DNA of 64,000 bases from an uncultured Agathobacter sp. (GCA_934365945.1 CAKRNE010000001.1:186001-250000); one strand, 5' to 3'. Shown: positions 8,248 through 17,760, counted from the stretch's first letter. Numbers and translations: made by a program. The notes: generated from the letters alone by a model not told the origin.

Positions 8248-9621
8248 TCAATAATTTGTCCTATTATGTACATTTTTCGACTTAAACTGCATATTGTCCG
8301 GAATATCTAAAAGCATATCACAGCAAAATTTATTGTCGCTTTCATAAAATTCAATAGAACCATTATATTTTTGTACTACTTCTTTCATGGAAAGAATACC
8401 CAATCCATGTACCTCTTTTTCATTTTTTGTAGATATCAAATTCGGATTATATTCCAATACAGAATTAGTTATCGTATTTTTTACCGATATCATAAAGAAG
8501 TTATCTACATTCCTAAGTTCTAAATATATTTCATTATTACCATCGCCTGAAACTCCTTCTATAGCATTGTCCAAAGCATTCCCCAATAGTACACACAGAT
8601 CCAGATCTGAAAATTCAGGTATTTCATTTGCAATATAAATATATATTTTAATATGTCTATCGGAGCATATCTTACTTTTACTGTTTATAATGTAATTTAC
8701 TACATCATTATCGCAAAAGACTTTATTCGAAATTCCATCCAATACGGTATCGTTATATTTTTCCATATAATCTACAGCTTCATTAATTTTTCCCGAATGC
8801 AGCATTGTCAATGCCACCTGAAAATGCTGTTTAAGATCATGACGAATACTTCTGACCGACTGATACAGTATTTTGGTTTCCTCAACACTTTTCTCCTGGC
8901 TCTTAAAAGCCTGTTGCAAAATACTATACTCAAGCTGTTTTGCATGGTCCTTCTGCATATTCACATATAGTACATATACTAAAGAATTTGTCATCAGTAT
9001 TCCCAATATTGATAGAATTGAAAAAATATGTTGCATCGGTGACAATTGTTCTTCAATATTAATTATAATCAATGAAACAAAAGACATTGTAAATATTGAT
9101 ATAACAGGAATTATCAATAACACAAACCACTCATTCCATTTCAGGGAATATGTGCTGTCTTTTTTTGTTCTTTTTATCATAAACCGCGTCAAATAAAACA
9201 AAACTATCTGAATTACAACTACCCCTACAAAACGATATAAGTCCTTTTGAATCACAAGATCCAAATAACCCTTTCCTATAATACATCCCTCAATGCTAAG
9301 CACAACTGCCGTAATCCCCATGATGAGCAACATAACAAAAATTGACCAGAACATTTTTTGCATAAATGTTCCTTTTAAATTTATTAAGGAATATATGTAT
9401 ATGATAAGTATTGATATGATAATTCCTATTCCTTCAAATGGCACTATAAAATTTACAAATGATAATTCCAAAAATAATACTGCTACAAATAATATATATG
9501 CTAGATTTGCTTTCTTTCCGGTTCTCTTGTCCTTTAAAATTGCTCTTATCGTCTGTAAAACAATTGCTGATTGAAATAAATTTACCACAAATTCAAATAT
9601 CATCCAAAATAAATCCATCAT
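8248..9621 (-). CDS. AgrC-like GHKL sensor histidine kinase
   Basis: The 457-residue protein has six or seven transmembrane segments in residues 1-225. A short coiled linker follows, then the dimerisation/phosphoacceptor motif RHDLKQH (260-266, H261) typical of the HPK10 family. A GHKL ATPase domain comes last, with an N-box LLGNALDNAIE and HGLGILSMKEV near the C-terminus. Kinases of this class sense peptides outside the cell (AgrC, ComD, BlpH). Its ATG overlaps the stop of the response regulator gene, so the pair is co-translated. The small peptide gene follows after 55 bp, which makes that peptide a candidate ligand. The genuine signal is not known. Confidence 0.88.
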   Translation of the reverse strand: MMDLFWMIFEFVVNLFQSAIVLQTIRAILKDKRTGKKANLAYILFVAVLFLELSFVNFIVPFEGIGIIISILIIYIYSLINLKGTFMQKMFWSIFVMLLIMGITAVVLSIEGCIIGKGYLDLVIQKDLYRFVGVVVIQIVLFYLTRFMIKRTKKDSTYSLKWNEWFVLLIIPVISIFTMSFVSLIIINIEEQLSPMQHIFSILSILGILMTNSLVYVLYVNMQKDHAKQLEYSILQQAFKSQEKSVEETKILYQSVRSIRHDLKQHFQVALTMLHSGKINEAVDYMEKYNDTVLDGISNKVFCDNDVVNYIINSKSKICSDRHIKIYIYIANEIPEFSDLDLCVLLGNALDNAIEGVSGDGNNEIYLELRNVDNFFMISVKNTITNSVLEYNPNLISTKNEKEVHGLGILSMKEVVQKYNGSIEFYESDNKFCCDMLLDIPDNMQFKSKNVHNRTNY

Positions 9622-10325
9622 CGTCTTATCCTCATGTATTCGTGGAATTTTTCTCTAACTTCATTTTTTCTTCCCCTGCTCAAAGAAAAATTCTGTCCAT
9701 CTTTCAGTTCGACCTCCGTTTGATAAATATGTTTTATCCACGTCATATTTACTAAACATCCGCTATTAATTTTAACAAAACTATAATCTCTAAAATTTTC
9801 TTCTATTGTAGATAAATTTTCCCTGAAATCTATTTCTCTGCCATCTTTAAAATGAATGTGTACCCTATGTTTTAAGACATCAATATACAATATCTGTTCA
9901 ATATCTAAGCTATAAATCTTTCCATTAATATTTAGCTCATAATTTGCATTTCTTAATGCTATTTTTTTTCGCGCAGCTGTCAAAACTTCATCTAAATGTT
10001 TATCATAATTTTCTTTGCATAAAAACCAGAAAGGCTGATATGAGAACGAATTATATACAAGTTCATTATGACTTGTACAAAATACTAAAAGACTATCTTT
10101 TTCAGGTATATCTCTTGCAACTGAAAATCCATCTTTTTCAGGCATGTCAATATCCAGAAAAATTATGTCAAACTTATTTTTTTCATTACTTTTTACTAAT
10201 TTTCTGCCATCTGTAAATTTTGCTATTATGCCCTTCCAATGATGTTTTTTAATCGTCTGCTCTATATTCTTTTCTATGTCATCAACAAATGTCGGATCAT
10301 CATCACATATTCCTATTTTTAACAT
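9618..10325 (-). CDS. LytTR-family response regulator (AgrA-like)
   Basis: This 235-residue regulator has an N-terminal receiver domain with the acidic pocket at D8-D10 and phosphoacceptor D58 in FLDIDMP. A C-terminal LytTR DNA-binding domain covers about residues 130-232 (FVKINSGCLVNMTWIKHI). It is the first gene of a five-gene reverse-strand operon: regulator, kinase, 24-residue peptide, ABC ATPase, ABC permease. LytTR regulators bind paired direct repeats near the promoter; no clear pair was identified here. The operon promoter proposed upstream lies inside the terminator hairpin of the preceding gene. Confidence 0.9.
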   Translation of the reverse strand: MLKIGICDDDPTFVDDIEKNIEQTIKKHHWKGIIAKFTDGRKLVKSNEKNKFDIIFLDIDMPEKDGFSVARDIPEKDSLLVFCTSHNELVYNSFSYQPFWFLCKENYDKHLDEVLTAARKKIALRNANYELNINGKIYSLDIEQILYIDVLKHRVHIHFKDGREIDFRENLSTIEENFRDYSFVKINSGCLVNMTWIKHIYQTEVELKDGQNFSLSRGRKNEVREKFHEYMRIRR

Positions 10326-10349
10326 TAAATCACCTATATTTCTATAAAA

Positions 10350-10403
10350 AATCCGCTACACTAAATATATCAATAGTATAGCGGATTGATTTATAAAAGA
10401 CAA
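10350..10403 (-). promoter_or_regulatory. Terminator of the alpha-glucosidase gene, with a promoter for the LytTR operon nested in it
   Basis: On the reverse strand AATCCGCTA (10379-10387) pairs with TAGCGGATT (10350-10358) and is followed by TTTTTT, a rho-independent terminator for the gene ending at 10435. The same region contains TTGTCT (10398-10403), a 17-bp spacer and TATACT (10375-10380), a good sigma-A promoter pointing at the regulator gene. The -10 box falls inside the terminator stem-loop region. Confidence 0.6.
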
Positions 10404-10434
10404 TTTTATTCTGTTATCCTTATAGGGCTCCTTT

Positions 10435-12681
10435 TTACAATCCCTTATGCACCACTTTCTTCTCGAGCTTATCCCCATCCAGGGTATACTCAACAGCATT
10501 ATACTCACCATCTCTGTATGCGAACGTCTCATTGTCATCCTGATAATGCACGAAGCTGCCATTGCCCGGATATGTCAGTATGCTGATCTTATCCTCTGTA
10601 ATGTCCTCTGTAGAGCGGATTTCTCCGTCTGCTACAGGGATAATGGCTCCTGCTTTTATGAAGACAGGTACCTTATCAAGTGGTGCATCTGCTAAAATAT
10701 ATCTGCCGCCACTGTATTTTTCGCCTGTGTAGTAATCATACCAGTCGCCGTCCGGCAGATATACCTCTCTTGCCTCCTTGCCCGGTGCGATTACAGGTGC
10801 AACCAGCACAGAGCTTCCGAGCATATATTCATCGGAAATATTTCTCACATGCTTGTCTGCAGGATACTCGTATACGAGCGGGCGCACGATAGGTGCTCCT
10901 GTCTTTTCACACTCATGTGCCAGATCATAGATATATGGGATAAATCTGTATCTGAGCTTTACTGTCTTTCTGACTGCATCTATCGTAGTCTCGTCAAACT
11001 GCCAAGGCTCCTGTCTGCGTGTTCCCATCGCTGAATGATTTCTGAAAAACGGCACAAATACTGCCGCCTCATAAAATCTGACAAGTAGCTCCGGTGTAGT
11101 ATCACTTCCGAAACCGCCTATATCGCTGCCACACATGGCAAGTCCACTGACTGATAGATTGCACACCTGCTCGAGTGAAAGCGCTATATGCGCCCAGATG
11201 CTGTGATTGTCTCCGGTCCAGCCACCGCAGTATTTCTGGCTTCCGGCATATGCAGCCCTTGTAAGTACAAACGGGCGTTTTCCTCCATCATTTTTCGCAA
11301 GTCCCTCATATGTGGCTTTTGCCATAAAATGTCCGTAAATATTGTGAACCTTTTCATGTGCTCCATACTCAAACTGCACATCATCCGGCAGTGGTCCGTT
11401 GAAGCTTGCAGGCTCATTCATATCATTCCATATGCCGCTGATACCGTTCTCGAGAAGTATCTTTGTCTTGTCTCCCCACCAGCTTCTGACGCTTTGCTTT
11501 GTGAAGTCCGGAAATACCGATGTGCCCGGCCAGACAGCATTTTCGTATACACTGCCATCTGTATCATGTGCAAATGCATCCATGTCCATGCCCTCTTTGT
11601 ACATGAAATAGTCCTCATCCTTTTTCACACCCGGGTCAATGATGGATATGAGCTTTACACCTCTGTCAGCAAGCTTTTCTGAAAGCCCCTTTACATCCGG
11701 GAATTTCTTGTCATCAAAGGTGAATACCCTGTAGCCGTTCATGTAATCAATATCCATATGGATTACATCGCATGGGATATCAAGTTCGCGGAATTTGTCA
11801 ACTATATCAAGCACCTCGTCCTGCGTGTAATAGCCCCAGCGGCTCTGATGACTGCCGTATATCCATCTCTGATAAAGTGGTGTGGTACCTGTCAGTGATG
11901 TATAAAGTCCTACCACCTCTGCCATATCTTTTCCCGGCATAAAATAGTAGTCCAGCTCGCCCTTCTCATGCTCTATGAAATAGTAATCTGTATTCTCATA
12001 ACCGAAATCAAAGGTTGTCTTGTAGGTATTATCCGCAAAGATTCCATAACAATAATCATCGCCCAATACCATAAAAAACGGAATGGATTTGTACAGCGAT
12101 TTGAAGCTGTCCACATGTGGCGCAGGATCATCCGTGTTCCAGTTTACATATGAATATCCACGCTTGTTGAGACAGCCTGGCTTATCTCCCAGACCGTAAA
12201 TAGCATCATCCTTTCCAAGCTTTTTGATGATAGTAACAGAGTCAGTTTTTTCTTCATCTTTTCCGACAGTATGTCCCTCAAGCTCTGCGATGGCAAGATC
12301 CTCGTACGGATTCTTCTCACTCTTTTTGCGCGCTTTTTCATAATCTGAAAGCACAAGCTTACCTTTGTAATAAATATCAAGCTTCTCGTTATCCTTTATA
12401 TTTACAGTAATATCCCTTGCGCTGATGACTGCTTTAACTGCCGCATCGCTTGCATCGTTTTCTACTGCTGTCTTCTCGGTGTCTGACATATCCCTGCTGG
12501 TTACGTCCGGTGTGGCAGCCTTTGGAATAAAACCCTCCTCGATTGCAACACTTTCGATGCCCGGTTTTTGCGCAACATGCACTATGTTGTTTTCAAATAT
12601 GGTAACAAACAGACTGCCGTTTTCGTATATCAGCTCTGCTGTGTTGTCCTGTATTTTACAGTTCTTATATGAGTTTCCCAT
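10435..12681 (-). CDS. Alpha-glucosidase, glycoside hydrolase family 31
   Basis: This 748-residue enzyme hydrolyses terminal alpha-glucosidic bonds. Residues 1-250 form the N-terminal beta-sandwich, and the (beta/alpha)8 barrel covers about 260-600. The catalytic nucleophile is D420 in GIWNDMNEPA, and the acid/base is D491 in WTGDNHS. An unusual acidic insertion lies at about 60-90 in the N-terminal domain. No signal peptide is visible, so it acts in the cytoplasm on imported oligosaccharides. Its own promoter with a LacI-type operator sits just upstream and a terminator follows, so it is monocistronic. It is only distantly related to the second GH31 gene at 13594. Exact linkage preference (maltose, isomaltose, other) is not predictable. 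Confidence 0.93.
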   Translation of the reverse strand: MGNSYKNCKIQDNTAELIYENGSLFVTIFENNIVHVAQKPGIESVAIEEGFIPKAATPDVTSRDMSDTEKTAVENDASDAAVKAVISARDITVNIKDNEKLDIYYKGKLVLSDYEKARKKSEKNPYEDLAIAELEGHTVGKDEEKTDSVTIIKKLGKDDAIYGLGDKPGCLNKRGYSYVNWNTDDPAPHVDSFKSLYKSIPFFMVLGDDYCYGIFADNTYKTTFDFGYENTDYYFIEHEKGELDYYFMPGKDMAEVVGLYTSLTGTTPLYQRWIYGSHQSRWGYYTQDEVLDIVDKFRELDIPCDVIHMDIDYMNGYRVFTFDDKKFPDVKGLSEKLADRGVKLISIIDPGVKKDEDYFMYKEGMDMDAFAHDTDGSVYENAVWPGTSVFPDFTKQSVRSWWGDKTKILLENGISGIWNDMNEPASFNGPLPDDVQFEYGAHEKVHNIYGHFMAKATYEGLAKNDGGKRPFVLTRAAYAGSQKYCGGWTGDNHSIWAHIALSLEQVCNLSVSGLAMCGSDIGGFGSDTTPELLVRFYEAAVFVPFFRNHSAMGTRRQEPWQFDETTIDAVRKTVKLRYRFIPYIYDLAHECEKTGAPIVRPLVYEYPADKHVRNISDEYMLGSSVLVAPVIAPGKEAREVYLPDGDWYDYYTGEKYSGGRYILADAPLDKVPVFIKAGAIIPVADGEIRSTEDITEDKISILTYPGNGSFVHYQDDNETFAYRDGEYNAVEYTLDGDKLEKKVVHKGL

Positions 12682-12711
12682 TGCGTAATCCTCCCTTGAA
12701 TTATATAGTTT

Positions 12712-12763
12712 CGAATCGTTTCGTTGCTATTACTATAGTACCATTTATCGGTATGATGGTCAA
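12712..12763 (-). promoter_or_regulatory. Promoter with LacI-type operator for the GH31 alpha-glucosidase gene
   Basis: On the reverse strand TTGACC (12758-12763), a 17-bp spacer and TACTAT (12735-12740) form the promoter. The operator CGAAACGATTCG (12712-12723) is one mismatch from the palindrome CGAAACGTTTCG and sits just after the expected start point. This is the classic position for LacI-family repression. It differs from the operator in front of the ABC operon at 19171, so a different regulator may bind it. Confidence 0.65.
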
Positions 12764-12766
12764 TAA

Positions 12767-13423
12767 CTACCTAGCTCTTTCCCTCTGCGACAGTGGCACC
12801 TCGTTTTTCATGTAAGTGTCCCACACATTCATGCGGTCCTGCTCGTCAAGCTTGCGCAACACCCTTGCCGGCACACCTGCTGCGATACAGTTGTCCGGAA
12901 TATCGCGGTTTACTACTGCGCCTGCTGCCACGATGCAGTTCTTTCCGATCGTGACACCTCCACAGATTGTAGCGCTAGAGCATATCCAGCTTCCGTCGCC
13001 AATCCTAATAGGCTTTGCATATTCCAGGTCATGGAAGCCGTCCGGATATTCCTGCGGCAGGCGTTCCTCTGATAAAAACGGATGGCAAGGTGTCGCAACA
13101 GTGACATTTGCTCCAATCCAGACTCCATCACCGAGCTCAATCGGTGCGCAATCCAGAAATGTACATTTGTAGTTTACAAAGTAGCCCTTTCCAAAGTGGA
13201 TATTCACACCATACTCACAGTAAAATGGTGCAAAAATGAATGCACCGCCATCCTTTGCGGATGGTATCATTTTCTCCAAAATACGCTGCTTACGCTTCTT
13301 CATCCAAATCGGTGTGCGGTTGAATTTGTCGCACAGACCCATTCCTCTTTCATGGTAGCCCGCTATGTCTGCGCTGTCTGCATTGTAGAGCTTTCCCGCT
13401 CTCATTCTGTCCCAATTGTTCAT
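12767..13423 (-). CDS. Maltose/galactoside O-acetyltransferase-like hexapeptide enzyme
   Basis: This 218-residue protein has an N-terminal Mac domain (NNWDRMRAGKLYNADS) followed by a left-handed beta-helix of hexapeptide repeats (about 70-190), with the catalytic histidine region TVATPCHPF. It matches the maltose/galactoside O-acetyltransferase family (Maa/LacA), which transfers acetyl from acetyl-CoA to the 6-hydroxyl of sugars. Its physiological role is generally unclear and may be detoxification of non-metabolisable sugars. It lies between the two GH31 genes, which fits a sugar context. The start has AGGAG 7 nt upstream. A terminator ending the preceding operon lies upstream, so it must have its own promoter. 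Confidence 0.88.
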   Translation of the reverse strand: MNNWDRMRAGKLYNADSADIAGYHERGMGLCDKFNRTPIWMKKRKQRILEKMIPSAKDGGAFIFAPFYCEYGVNIHFGKGYFVNYKCTFLDCAPIELGDGVWIGANVTVATPCHPFLSEERLPQEYPDGFHDLEYAKPIRIGDGSWICSSATICGGVTIGKNCIVAAGAVVNRDIPDNCIAAGVPARVLRKLDEQDRMNVWDTYMKNEVPLSQRERAR

Positions 13424-13506
13424 GTTGTTTCTCCTGACTTTTCCTGTAAAAATACTTCAACTTACTATAATAGTATCATCCATTTTTACTTTTTAAAACA
13501 AAGAAA

Positions 13507-13551
13507 GTCACCGGTCACACCTAGTATGACCGGTGACTGTTACTGTTCACA
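13507..13551 (-). terminator. Strong terminator of the ABC/GH31 operon
   Basis: GTCACCGGTCA (13507-13517) and TGACCGGTGAC (13527-13537) form an 11-bp perfect stem with a 9-nt loop. On the reverse strand the stem is followed by TTTCTTTGTTTT, ending the transcript of the gene that stops at 13594. The flanking GTTACTGTTCACA (13539-13551) occurs inverted at 4326-4338. Confidence 0.85.
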
Positions 13552-13593
13552 TATAACAGTGCAGCCAGCAACTTTCTATAAAAATCAATAGCC

Positions 13594-15987
13594 TCAGGCT
13601 GTAAGTATTTCTGTCAAAGCACCATACAGCTCTGTATCAAGCTCCTTTGCCTTAAGCTCTGATAAAATCACTGTGGTTTTCTTTCCCGATGTAGCGAGAC
13701 CATAGATTTCATCCTTTAGCACAAAGCCTATCTCTGCCTGATTCAGGAAATCAAAGCATCTTTTTTCGAGTTGATTATCAAGCGCTACTGTGTCTTTCGA
13801 TATTGCAACGCTTATTTCGCTTGCTGTCGATGCATTTACAGTAACGATGAGCTTTCTGTTTTCTTTATCATATTTATTCTTTGCCCAGACCTCTTTACCG
13901 TCCACAAAGACCTTTACATTACCGGCTGCTGCCTCGGTTCTTCTCTCAAAGACAAGCTTATAGGTTCTTTTTTCAGGTATTAATGATGTATCGCCCTCTG
14001 CCGGAGAAATAACGAACGTGTCTTTATCCGCATAATATTTCATAGCTGTGGTCACGCAGCTGCCATCTACATATCCGCAGGATTCGTTGTCATCCTCGTA
14101 CAGCTCAAACTCTCCATCAGCCTCCGGAAATACCCTGACACATAACACATCAGGATTTTTGATAACAGACCTTGCATCAAGCTCATCCATATCCGCGCAC
14201 ACAAGTATGCCTCCTGCCTTCGCAAACACCGGTATGCTGCTCAAATCCCTGTAGGTCTCCAGCATCCTTCCACCATCATAGCGCATGCCTGTATAGATAT
14301 CATACCAGACGCCCTCCGGGAACCATACTTTGGTTTTTGCCACATTAAGTCCCTTAATGCGTGGAGTTGTAACAGGCGCTGCCATAAGCTGGCTGCCAAA
14401 GAAATACTGATTCTTTACCTCGTAAGCCTCTGTATTCTCAGGATACTCATAATACATAGGCTCAATCAGCGGCATATTCTCTGCATAGCTGCGATAGTTC
14501 ATGGTATACAGATACGGAATCATACAATGTCTCTGTCTGAGAGCATCCTCCATCGCTTCCTCAGTCTCTTTTTTGAATCGCCACGGCTCCTTGCCGTTAA
14601 ATTCGCTGCATGAGCTGTGCAGACGCATTATCGGAGAGAATATACCGTATTGTGTCCATCTGGCTGTAAGCTCATCATCCTTGTAGCCCAGCATATGTCC
14701 GCCAATATCATGGCTCCACCATCCATATCCGATGTTTGTCGCTGTCGTTGTAAAATACGGTTGGAAATCAAGCGACTCCCATGTAATATGTGTATCTCCC
14801 GAAAATCCAATCGGATATCTATGGCTTCCCGGACCTGCATAGCGCGAAAATGTCATTGGACGCTTGCCGCCTCTTTTATTATCGAGATAATGAAAATGAT
14901 TAAAAATCCATAGCGGATCCAGTCCTTCAACCTTGCAATTGCTGCCCTGCTGCCAGTCAATCCACCAGAAATCCACGCCTTCAGCCTCTCTCGGATGGTG
15001 AAGATACTTAAAATAAGCCTCCATAAACTTAGGGCTCGCCGGATCACATACAACCGGATCCTCATTTTCATAGTCCACGCCCATTTCCTTTGCCATATCA
15101 ACATACATCTCTTCACAGCCCTGTACTCCATCCGCAGGGTGCACATTCAAGGTAGTATGCATTCCTCTGTCATGGAGCTTTCCAAGAAAACGCTTTGGCT
15201 CCGGGAAAAGCTTTTTGTTCCATGTATATCCTGTCCAGCCGCTTCCGTATTTAGGGTCCACATCAACCTGATGCCAGTCCATATCTATTACGGCTACCGT
15301 GAACGGGATGTTCTTTTCATCGAATTTGTCCATCAGCTCCATATAGCTATCTTCTGAGTATTTATAATATCTGCTCCACCAGTTTCCCAGTGCGTATCGC
15401 GGAAGCATCGGTGTCTTGCCGCAAAGCCTGTAAAAATCATTGAGCGCCTGCTTGTATTCATGTCCGTATCCAAAGAAATACAAATCCGACACGCCTTTTT
15501 TTCTTGGCTCAATCCATCCATCTTCAAGTAAAATCTGTGATTTACTGTCATCAAGAATTGAATATCCAAAGCGTGAAACGACACCATGTCCAAGCTCAGT
15601 CGCTCCGTTTACGTCATCGAGTGTACGCGCTGTGCCCTGCAGATCATCCACCTTCTCACCATAATGCCAGATGCTGTGATACGCGCTCAGGTTTCCCTTG
15701 ATCTGTATGCTCAGTCCGTGTGATGAGAACTCCTTCTCATTATATATCAGGTGCAGCATTGATGTATGAACCTCAATTCCATCAGCGTTGCGCACCACAT
15801 GATAGTCGGTCTTTGGAAAGTCCCTGAACAATACTGTCTGTGTTGCCCTGTCCTCGAATACGCCATCTTCACTGTATTCCAGACGGACAAGCGCCTCTGT
15901 CAGAAATGTAATCCTGTATTTTTCACCTGTTATCATATTGTCCGATAATGCCACCGGACTTGTCTTTACTCTGTATATTTCCTGCAT
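13594..15987 (-). CDS. Glycoside hydrolase family 31 (alpha-glucosidase/alpha-xylosidase)
   Basis: This 797-residue GH31 enzyme has an N-terminal galactose-mutarotase-like domain, a catalytic barrel (about 195-540) and C-terminal beta domains including a DUF5110-like part. The nucleophile is D344 in FWWIDWQQG, and the acid/base is D398 in FSGDTH. The WWIDWQQG form differs from the WNDMNEP of classical alpha-glucosidases and is seen in GH31 members of mixed specificity, including alpha-xylosidases and sulfoquinovosidase-like or alpha-glucosidase forms, so the substrate is open. It is the last gene of the operon with the sugar ABC importer, 27 bp after the permease gene. No signal peptide was seen, so its substrate should be what that importer carries. 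Confidence 0.9.
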   Translation of the reverse strand: MQEIYRVKTSPVALSDNMITGEKYRITFLTEALVRLEYSEDGVFEDRATQTVLFRDFPKTDYHVVRNADGIEVHTSMLHLIYNEKEFSSHGLSIQIKGNLSAYHSIWHYGEKVDDLQGTARTLDDVNGATELGHGVVSRFGYSILDDSKSQILLEDGWIEPRKKGVSDLYFFGYGHEYKQALNDFYRLCGKTPMLPRYALGNWWSRYYKYSEDSYMELMDKFDEKNIPFTVAVIDMDWHQVDVDPKYGSGWTGYTWNKKLFPEPKRFLGKLHDRGMHTTLNVHPADGVQGCEEMYVDMAKEMGVDYENEDPVVCDPASPKFMEAYFKYLHHPREAEGVDFWWIDWQQGSNCKVEGLDPLWIFNHFHYLDNKRGGKRPMTFSRYAGPGSHRYPIGFSGDTHITWESLDFQPYFTTTATNIGYGWWSHDIGGHMLGYKDDELTARWTQYGIFSPIMRLHSSCSEFNGKEPWRFKKETEEAMEDALRQRHCMIPYLYTMNYRSYAENMPLIEPMYYEYPENTEAYEVKNQYFFGSQLMAAPVTTPRIKGLNVAKTKVWFPEGVWYDIYTGMRYDGGRMLETYRDLSSIPVFAKAGGILVCADMDELDARSVIKNPDVLCVRVFPEADGEFELYEDDNESCGYVDGSCVTTAMKYYADKDTFVISPAEGDTSLIPEKRTYKLVFERRTEAAAGNVKVFVDGKEVWAKNKYDKENRKLIVTVNASTASEISVAISKDTVALDNQLEKRCFDFLNQAEIGFVLKDEIYGLATSGKKTTVILSELKAKELDTELYGALTEILTA

Positions 15988-16014
15988 GAAATACTCCCTC
16001 TCATATAAATTACG

Positions 16015-16836
16015 TTATCCCTTGACAGCCGATGCAGCAATTCCTGCGATAAACTGCTTCTGGAAGAACAGATATATCAGTAAAACCGGTATGATAGATA
16101 TTGCCGTTGCCGCAAAAAGTGCACCATAATCTGTTGAATACTGTCCGTTAAACATCTTAAGACCAACTGCCAACAGCTGCTTTTCCTTGGTATTGATTAC
16201 AAGGTAAGGCCACAGATAGTCCTCCCAAGTCCACAGGAACTGGAAAATTGCTATACTTGAAATTCCGTTTTTCGCCATCGGAAATATAATCCTGTGAAAG
16301 ATATAAAACTCGTTGGCGCCATCCATTCTGGCTGCTTCAATAATCTCGTCAGGAATGGTCTCGATGTGCTGCTTCATCATAAATATTCCAAATCCGCTGA
16401 ACATTGCCGGGATAATAAGTGCCTTATAGCTGTCCATCCATCCGAATTTCTGGATCATCGTGTATTTTGGAATAATTGTTACGCACCATGGAATCATCAT
16501 AGTAGCCAATACAAAGCCAAAAAGGATATTTCTGCCTTTAAACTTATATTTGCTTAAGACAAAACCACAGATTGTACTGGTGTATACTACAAGCAGGGTT
16601 ACAACAATCGTGATAAACAAACTGTTTCCAAAGAATCTCATGAAATTAAAATGCGAATTCATGCTGATGTAATTGTCTATTGTAAACTCTTGTGGAAGCA
16701 GATGCTGCTGCAATGCCATTATTTCCTTATTCTGCTTAAATGATGAGCAAAGCATCCATATAAACGGATAAACTGTGACAACGCCCAATAAAAGAAGGAA
16801 TACATTTAAAACTATACTGCTTACTTTTTTTCTCAT
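16015..16836 (-). CDS. Sugar ABC transporter permease, MalG type
   Basis: This 273-residue inner-membrane subunit has six transmembrane segments. The EAA loop, EAARMDGANEFYIFHRIIFP, is the contact site for the ATPase. It belongs to the CUT1 family of di- and oligosaccharide importers and acts with the MalF-type partner encoded just upstream (13-bp gap) and the lipoprotein binding protein. No ATPase gene lies in this operon, which is common in Firmicutes where a shared MsmK-type ATPase energises several CUT1 importers. Confidence 0.93.
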   Translation of the reverse strand: MRKKVSSIVLNVFLLLLGVVTVYPFIWMLCSSFKQNKEIMALQQHLLPQEFTIDNYISMNSHFNFMRFFGNSLFITIVVTLLVVYTSTICGFVLSKYKFKGRNILFGFVLATMMIPWCVTIIPKYTMIQKFGWMDSYKALIIPAMFSGFGIFMMKQHIETIPDEIIEAARMDGANEFYIFHRIIFPMAKNGISSIAIFQFLWTWEDYLWPYLVINTKEKQLLAVGLKMFNGQYSTDYGALFAATAISIIPVLLIYLFFQKQFIAGIAASAVKG

Positions 16837-16848
16837 GATATTTTCCTC

Positions 16849-17727
16849 CTACTCTTCCTTGCCCGATACTTTGAAAGAAAGCACGGTAAGCACTGCGGTA
16901 ATCACAAAAAGCACAAATGAAAGTGCTGATGCATATCCAAAGTTGTATTTGACAAAGGCCTCATCGTAAATAATGTAAGAAGCCAGATATGTTGATGTTC
17001 CCGGTCCACCCTCTGTCATGATGAGTATCTGAACATATGCCTGGATATACGAAATAATTGATGTAATGACTACAAAAAGTGTCATAGGCTTAAGCAGCGG
17101 CAATGTAATGTATCTGAATTTCTGCCAGCCACTCGCTCCGTCAACCTGTGCTGCCTCCATGACATCTGCCGGAAGTGAGTACAGGCCTGCCATATACATG
17201 ACAACCGCATATCCGAAATCCTTCCAGATGGTCATTATAATTACTGCAATCAGAGCAGTTTTCGGATTCATCAGCCAGTTGATATCGAGCCCGAATATTT
17301 TGTTGATGGTTCCAATCTGTGGATTGTACATGAATTTCCATACAAATGCCACTGCAACCATAGGTGTCACTACAGGCATATAGTAAACTGCCCTGAAAAA
17401 GCTCTTGTGCTTTATAAGTGTTGAATAAATAGCATACGCGATTCCAAGTCCCAGACCAACTCTGAAAACAATTACAACTGCCGAAAAAATTACGGTATTT
17501 AACATTGATTTGGCAAACAATTTGCTCGTGAACACCTGCTTATAATTTTCCAGTCCCAAAAACTTGTATGTTCCGCTTAACGGATTCCACTCATGAAAGC
17601 TTCCTGCAAATGCTATACCGATTGGTATTATCAAAAATACTGTAAAGAAAACTACCATAGCTAAAACAACTATGTTTCTTAAAATTATTTCACTTTTACT
17701 TTGTAATGGATGTGATTTTTTAAACAT
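16849..17727 (-). CDS. Sugar ABC transporter permease, MalF type
   Basis: This 292-residue permease has six transmembrane segments and an EAA motif (EAAQVDGASGWQKFRYITLP). It is the first of two membrane subunits of the CUT1 importer, and the length is normal for Gram-positive MalF-like proteins. It is co-transcribed with the solute-binding protein upstream (33-bp gap) and the MalG-type permease downstream. Given the GH31 enzyme in the same operon, alpha-glucosides or related alpha-linked oligosaccharides are the likely cargo (inference). Confidence 0.93.
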   Translation of the reverse strand: MFKKSHPLQSKSEIILRNIVVLAMVVFFTVFLIIPIGIAFAGSFHEWNPLSGTYKFLGLENYKQVFTSKLFAKSMLNTVIFSAVVIVFRVGLGLGIAYAIYSTLIKHKSFFRAVYYMPVVTPMVAVAFVWKFMYNPQIGTINKIFGLDINWLMNPKTALIAVIIMTIWKDFGYAVVMYMAGLYSLPADVMEAAQVDGASGWQKFRYITLPLLKPMTLFVVITSIISYIQAYVQILIMTEGGPGTSTYLASYIIYDEAFVKYNFGYASALSFVLFVITAVLTVLSFKVSGKEE

Positions 17728-17760
17728 TAATAATCCTCCGTAGTTGTGAATCTCTATCTG

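Noticed and set aside
11188..11682. Long forward frame opposite the alpha-glucosidase
   Set aside because: It has no ribosome site, and its composition is that of an antisense shadow of a well-supported GH31 gene.
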